Of a stretch of DNA of 64,000 bases, positions 58,381 through 64,000 are shown in pieces. Each line of letters begins with the position of its first letter. The stretch's first letter is position 1. A program made the position numbers and the translations under genes. The stretch is from contig CM039508.1 in NCBI GenBank assembly GCA_022432975.1, forward strand, positions 30,135,008 through 30,199,007, given 5' to 3'. This stretch comes from Begonia masoniana. Its lineage: Eukaryota > Streptophyta > Magnoliopsida > Cucurbitales > Begoniaceae. The notes beneath the pieces are model-generated. The model was not told the origin of the DNA, did not search any database, and saw nothing but the letters and a program-made list of their open reading frames with translations.

Positions 58381-61300
58381 ATTAGTACTAGGGGTGGGCA
58401 GACCCGAAACCGACCCGAGGAACCGAACCGACCCGAGGGTTCGGTTCGGGTGCAGGAGTTGTTTTTTGTGTTTGGATCGAGCTCACTAATAAGCTTTCGG
58501 GTTCGGTTCGGGTGGAAGTCAAACCCAAACCGAACCGAAAAACCAAAACCTGTAGGGTTGATTAATATGATTAGGCGGCCTCAGAGTGTCGGGGACTCAG
58601 GAATTTCGGTTTAGGTCATGAACTGAACTCCTGGTCATCACTCAACTCCTCCAGCCAGCCTCCACTCCAGCGAAGTGACAGACGACCGACGACTCCTCGG
58701 CGCTCCAGCGGTAGCGACAGAGGACTGACGGGTGACGGCTCCTTGGTGCTCCAGTGAGCGACAGACGACAAGCTTCGACAGACGACAGGCGAGTGGCGAC
58801 TCCTCGCTCCGATTCACGCTCCGGCTCACTGTCCCGCCTCCGATTTTCGCTCCGGCTGATCAATTGTCTTGATCAATAAAATGGTTGGCTTCTGCTTCTC
58901 AATACCTTAAATGTAGCATCTTTCAAAGTTTGAAGGTTCTCCAATTTTAGTTCGGGTGACTTTTATTTCATGAGACTGATCTTTGTGTAATATTTGGTTG
59001 ATTAATACTTGATTTATTTGGTTGATTAACATTTGCAAACTTTTGCAGCTCCCTAGCCCTGCTCCCGCTCCCTAGTCTCTACTTGCTCTCGGTCTCATCA
59101 GACTGCTCCAGTGCTCCAGCCTTCAGCCTCCAATCCAACCCTCAAATCAGACCTGTATGTGTAATGTGTTTATAATTTTTTTTATTTTTGTACTAGTAAA
59201 AATTAGGGCTGATGTCATGTGAGAGACTCTTTGAAATTGTTGATCGAGAGCATTGTTTGCTGTTTAAAATTATAGGGTGTTTATTTATGTAATTGTTGCT
59301 TGTTGTGAGTCTGACTATTGATGGTGACATATTTGTGATATTTGATATAGAATTACTGAATTAGAGTATAGAAATTTGTAATATTTGCTATAGAATTATT
59401 TGAATTTGTTTCGTTAATTGAATGATGAATATGATTGTTGTTAATTGTTTCTTTAGGATGAAAACTAATGTGAATGATAGTAATCTGAAGAAAAGAAGTA
59501 GATCTAATGTTTGGGATAACTTCACTTTGGATGAAAATTGTGATGAAAATGCACCTAAAGCTAGTTGTAACCATTGTGGTAAGTCATATGCATGTCATTC
59601 TGTACGAAATGGTACTTCAAATATGACCAGACATTTAAAGGTGTGTAAAAGGTATTTGTCACAATTGGATGTGAAACAAACAACATTGCATTTTTTAAAG
59701 AAGGAAAGTGGGGGATAATGTTCTAAAGTAGCAACATTTACTCAAGTAGGGGGCGTAAAATGATTGCTAGCATGCTAAATAAGGATGAATTGCCTGTGAG
59801 AATGGTTGAATGTGAAGGATTTAAAGAATGTCTTAAATATTTTCATAGTTCTTTTGTTATGCCTTCTCGTAGAACAGTAGCAAGAGATATTGAAGCTATA
59901 TACAACAATGAGAAAAGACAGTTGAAAGAATTTATTAGTAGAAAAAGTCAAAGAGTGAGTTTAACTACTGATACTTGGACTTCGAATCAAAATATCAATT
60001 ATATGGTTGTGACCGGTCATTTTATTGATGGTGATTGGAAGTTGCATAAAAAAATTTTGAATTTTGTTCAAATAGAAAATCACAAAGGTGAAACCATTGA
60101 AAAATTACTTGAAGATTGCTTGTTTGGCTGAGGCATTAAGAATGTTATGACCATTACTGTTGATAATGCATCATCTAATGATGTTGCAATTTCTTGTTTG
60201 GTTAAGACTTTGCGTAATTGGCAGAGTTCGATTGTTTTAGATGGAGAATTTATTCATGTTAGATGCTTTGCGCACATTTTAAATTTGATTGTTAATGATG
60301 GGTTGAAAGAACATCAACATTCAATTAGCAGGGTACGAAAAACTGTCAAATATATCAAATCTTCCCCAGGAAGATTACAACAGTTTAAGAATTGTGTTGA
60401 CAGTTGCAAGATTGTATTTAAAGGAAATGTAACCCTAGATGTGTGCACTAGATGGAACTCTATGTATTTGATGCTAGATAATGCTGAGAAATATGAAAAA
60501 GCTTTTGAAAAAAATGAGAGAATGTGACAACAATTTCATATCAGACCTCGATGAAGAAGGGCCTCTTACACACGAAGATTGGACAAATATTCGAGTATTT
60601 TGTAAGTTTTTGAAGGTTTTTTATGACTCAACTAACATTGTTTCAACTTCATTACATGTTACATCTAATTTGTATGTTAGTGAAGTATGTCAGTTAAAGA
60701 TGATCATTCAATAACATATCATGGCTGACAATATGCTATTAAAGACAATGGCTTTAGGCATGTAGAATAAATTTGACAAGTATTGGGGCACTTTTGAAAG
60801 GTTCACTATTTTTGTCTTCGTGGCGGTCCTTCTCGATCCAAGATGCAAGTCAAAACTATTAAAACATTATCTAAGCATCTTGTTTTGGAATGATAAAGTT
60901 GCAGAGCTTATGAACAAAGTGGAGAATGTAATGGAAAGACTATATTTAGATTTCAAAGCTCATTCAGATAATGGATGTCTAACTTTAAGGGTTGAAATTC
61001 CAAAGGCAACTAATATTGCAACATCTACCTTCTTTGACAATTTTCTAGAGTTTGATACTTCTATTAATATGTCTGAAATTGATGATTATATGACCGAGAA
61101 ACTTGAAAAATACTCAGATAGTTTAGATATATTGACATGGTGGAAGTTGAATGGCCATAAATATCCGATTCTGAGCAAAATAGCCAAAGATGTTTTCGTC
61201 ATTCCAATTTCGAACGTTGCTTCAGAGTCCGTATTCAGTTGTGATGGTCGTATTGTGGACTCATCGCGTACATCTTTATTAGCAACGACGGTGGAGGCTA

Positions 61301-62329
61301 TTATTTGCACTCAAAGTTGGATCCGTTCTAAGAGTCCAACTTTGTCTGATAGTGATTATAAAACTATTGATGAAAGTACTTTATTTATTTTATACGAACT
61401 ATTATATTGCAAATATTATTTTTATTCTTACTAGTCACTAGTTTCATATTATTGAATTTTTGTTATAAAAATTGATACTTTAACTCAAAAGAATGACGAA
61501 AAAGAGAAAGATATTATCGAGTTATAGCTAAGGTACGAATAAGCAATTTGATCAATTTCTAAAGATTTTGCATGAAGAGGAAATTATGATAGATCATAGA
61601 TGACTAATTGTGCTTTATCATTTTTGTTGTGCAGGTTGAGTTCCATGACATTTTGCGTTTACGAAAAAATTTGTTGAGATCAGTTTTGATTTCATCATAC
61701 TGTTTGTGTTCGAATAGAGGAATGTCTCTTGGCTATTCGAGTTCGAGTTTCTTGCTGCAGATTAGAATTCTTTTGCCAAAACTATATTTCTATTTTTACC
61801 CGAAAAGATGAAAACTTTTAGGTTGTAATTTCTTTTCTTTTCTTTAGTTATTTTAATATGTTTTCTGTCTTTCAAGCCTAAATCTTTTTTTACTGCTACA
61901 TGATTGATGATTCTGCTATGTAATTTGTTTTCTGTCTTTCAAAATTTTGAATGTTGTTAGATTGTTTCTGTTTTTGTTAGTGATTCGGTATTTCTTTTAT
62001 CCTAAATATTTGCTGCATCAAAATTCAAAAGATTTGTTGTGAAGATGGATAAGCTTCTTGGAAAGAACAACTGACTTCCAGGAAGAGGTAGCAGCCAGGG
62101 CCCAACAAGGAGTCGTGGAGTGAAGCAGCCAGGTCAACGTGGTCAAAGGAGCAGGAATCGACCAGACCCGAACTGAACCGAAACCGAAAAGTTCGGTTCG
62201 GGTCTGGTATAAGTCAATCGGTTTCGGTTTCAGTTTCGGGTTCGGAAACCGAAATCGAAACCGATGAGTTCGTTTCTGTTCGGTCCAAAACCGAACCGAA
62301 CCGAACTCTTGCCCACCCTTAATTAGTAC
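58381..62329 (+). mobile_element. hAT-1: autonomous-type hAT element with 8-bp target duplication
   Basis: The element is 58389-62321 (3933 bp). It starts TAGGGGTGGGCA and ends TGCCCACCCTTA, flanked by ATTAGTAC at 58381-58388 and 62322-62329, included here. Subterminal regions are crowded with CCGAACCGA/TCGGTTCGG motifs on both sides (58400-58560 and 62160-62310), typical transposase-binding arrays. A CT-rich, GACAGACGAC-rich leader (58620-58870) precedes the transposase. Confidence 0.95.
59458..61434 (+). pseudogene. hAT-1 transposase (ZBED type), several breaks
   Basis: Plus-strand pieces in order: BED zinc finger (VWDNFTLDENCDEN, CNHCGKSYACHS, MTRHLKVCKRY) at 59458-59718 with a stop; SRKSQRVSLTTDTWTSNQN (59760-60131) ended by TGA where Trp is likely; TITVDNASSNDVAI and HVRCFAHILNLIVNDGL (60147-60527); a frameshift; LYVSEVCQLK (to 60714); stops; LLDPRCKSKLLKHYL; and the C-terminal dimerisation domain DILTWWKLNGHKYPILSKIA plus VASESVFS (60820-61434). 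All hAT blocks are present, but at least four lesions prevent one protein. Confidence 0.93.
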
Positions 62330-62344
62330 CAGTATGATAGGCTA

Positions 62345-63205
62345 TGCAAAAGTAGAGGTGGGAATAACTGACCCGGGGATCAAGAACCAGACCAGACCAC
62401 CTGTTTTAGTCCCAAATCAGTGGCCCACGGTCCGGTCCTCGGTCCAAATGATAAAATCCCATCGGTTCTCGGTCTGGTTTTTGTCCATGGCTCGAAAGCT
62501 CGAAATACCTGACCGGACCGAAGGTTTAAAAGAAAATACCCTCCCACCGATTTTTACTGAACGGTTCAGCTGAACCTTTTATTAAAATTAACTCTGAACT
62601 TAAGAGTTCAGAGTTTGAAGAGAAGACTGAAGCTTCGACTCAACAAGAACTCCTAACTCCCGAGCGTCGACTTCGACTCTAAACTGGCAAGACCCGAAGT
62701 CTGATTCACAACTCCCGAGCGATTCCCGTCCCCAGCGACCGGCGTCCTACTCCCCACTCCCATGGTGATCGTATGATCGAGTCCTCTGATTCACAAGACA
62801 CAAAATTCCGTCTCCGTCTTCGTCTCCGGCTCCGGCTCTGTCTTCGTGCTCTGTCTCCGTGCTATTGTCCTCACTCTCAACTCAGTGTATGTACAATGTA
62901 AATTTTGTGGAAGTAAAAATTAGGACTAATTGTTTTTTACTTTGTTGTTGATTGATAAATTATAGTTGATTTTTGTTGATTGGTTGGTTGATTATTCATA
63001 AATAATGATAGTTGTTTGGGTTAGAACAAAAAACCAGAGACATTTTTCATTTATCCTCTACTTCTCGATATTACTGTGTGAAAGAATGAAAGACATTTCG
63101 AAAACAGATAGAGAAGGAGATAGGTTGGGAGGAACGCGGACCCGACCGACCGAGACCAGACCGAATCGGTTTGGTCTAGGGACCGGACCTAACCCTATGC
63201 GAAAG
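62345..63205. mobile_element. hAT-2: short non-autonomous hAT derivative
   Basis: The element is 62353-63197 (845 bp). It starts TAGAGGTGGGAAT and ends GGACCTAACCCTA, with flanks TGCAAAAG and TGCGAAAG (62345-62352, 63198-63205; seven of eight identical). Subterminal GGTCCGGTC and GACCGGACC motifs replace the CCGAACC motifs of hAT-1. The internal leader resembles that of hAT-1 (GTAATG/GTACAATG, AAAAATTAGG). It encodes no transposase. Confidence 0.78.
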
Positions 63206-63284
63206 GGATACTGCGCCGATGCAGAATAACAATTCAATACAGACGCCATGGCAGCCAGTTAAGAACAACAACACTGTAGCTGTA

Positions 63285-63582
63285 ATGGCGGAAGGAAATA
63301 TGTACGCTGGGTGTCGTCTTCTCCTCCGACTCCTTGCCACCGAGATATGTCCTACCTCCCCTAACTATTATGCTCCCCTACTTTCCTATAACTCTGCAAC
63401 CCTTTCCTCTACCTCCACTTCATTGCTTTCCTCCTCATCGTCGTCTTTGTTACTACCATCAACATCATTTTCCCCTTCGTTTCGTTTCAGTTCTAAATCG
63501 AATTCCTCTCATTCCTACGCTTCAAATTGTCGATTTCTGACTTCACCATTTCAACTCTACCGACATATTAGCTCATCCCCCG
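63285..63582 (+). CDS. First exon of an unidentified gene, probable organelle transit peptide
   Basis: Exon 1 from ATG 63285 (MAEGNMYAGCRLLLRLLATE) to a donor CCCG|GTATCT at 63582/63583, about 99 codons. It is rich in Ser, Leu and Arg and poor in acidic residues (SSSSSLLLPSTSFSPSFRFS), as in mitochondrial or plastid transit peptides. No catalytic domain is reached within the window. A possible acceptor TTTTTTCCAG lies at about 63710, but the following frame stops after six codons, so the next exon is not settled. An ATG at 63219 is in frame and would extend the protein by 22 residues. The gene is divergent from PheRS. Product unknown. Confidence 0.6.
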
Positions 63583-64000
63583 GTATCTTTTCTTTCCTTT
63601 GTTATGTTCTTTTTTTTTTTTTTTAAATTTTTTTTCCTCACAAAACTGATTTTGAAGCTAAAGTTTCTTTAGTTAATCATTTATAAGGAATTTTGATTTA
63701 TTTTTTCCAGAACTTTCTTTCAAGTGCTGAGTGTGGGTCGTTGTGCGATCCCTTCAGTTTTCATATCGATTACAATTGTGCAGAACTCTTGATACTCTTC
63801 ATGAACTTACAAAATTTATGATGGAAAATATCAGATATGAAAGTCATTTTGAGTAGAAGTCAAGAATTTTTTTAAATGCTGCAAGTTCACGAGGAATTTC
63901 ACAGAAAAATATAAGAATTGCCACGATCCAAACTGATTTATTAGTGTCTACTGTCGAGACAACAACTGGCAAGGTGGATTGAACTCGTGACAAAAGTAGG
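63583..64000 (+). other. Intron or downstream region of the unidentified gene
   Basis: AT-rich with a T run at 63609-63625 and a polypyrimidine-CAG at about 63710. No exon can be fixed before the window ends. Confidence 0.4.

Noticed and set aside
63711..63734. Possible second exon of the unidentified transit-peptide gene
   Set aside because: The acceptor looks good, but the frame joined from exon 1 stops after six codons; the true second exon is probably beyond the window.

Overview
The window is nuclear DNA from a flowering plant, most likely a eudicot. Its genes are split by GT-AG introns, its intergenic DNA is AT-rich, and most of its length is nested plant transposons. Five ordinary genes or gene parts are visible. 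These are the 3' half of a copper-transporting P1B-ATPase of the RAN1/HMA7 type (1-2681, +), an intronless VQ-motif gene (4509-5051, +), a complete ten-exon organellar phenylalanyl-tRNA synthetase (53097-57973, -), the first exon of an unidentified gene with a transit-peptide-like N-terminus (63285-63582, +), and captured pieces of a receptor kinase and an R2R3-MYB gene inside a transposon.

Layout: 1-6.5 kb holds host genes. 6532-9413 is a 2.9 kb element with about 0.5 kb terminal inverted repeats (TIRs), an 8-bp target duplication and captured gene fragments (Pack-MULE type). 10632-20772 is a Copia element on the minus strand with both LTRs and a very large extra ORF downstream of pol. 21.7-28.4 kb is a truncated second Copia whose gag is split by a 3.5 kb solo LTR. 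28789-30472 is another solo LTR of the same type. 32.4-42.1 kb is a graveyard of decayed Copia and Gypsy pieces with a third such LTR. 43.4-52.7 kb is a large MULE with hairpin-rich TIRs, a broken mudrA-like transposase, a second ORF and nested solo LTRs. 53-63.6 kb holds the PheRS gene and a head-to-head neighbour, separated by one autonomous-type hAT and one short hAT derivative.

Two observations stand out. First, four LTRs in the window (three on +, one on -) share an internal intron-like layout: a GTAAGT donor, then 28-41 nt downstream a CCTACATCAC-type box, and at the acceptor the complementary GTGATGTAG|GTGA box. The bases flanking the core differ between copies but stay complementary within each copy, which suggests a selected RNA stem that brings the splice sites of an LTR intron together. 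Second, the accessory ORF of the Copia at 10.6-20.8 kb and the second ORF of the MULE at 43.4-52.7 kb appear to encode related proteins (a plant transposon domain followed by a coiled-coil tail), although one element is class I and the other class II.

The host genes do not form a pathway. RAN1/HMA7 loads copper in the secretory pathway for ethylene receptors, the VQ protein is a probable WRKY partner, and PheRS charges tRNA-Phe in organelles. All homology statements come from reading motifs by eye; no database search was run.
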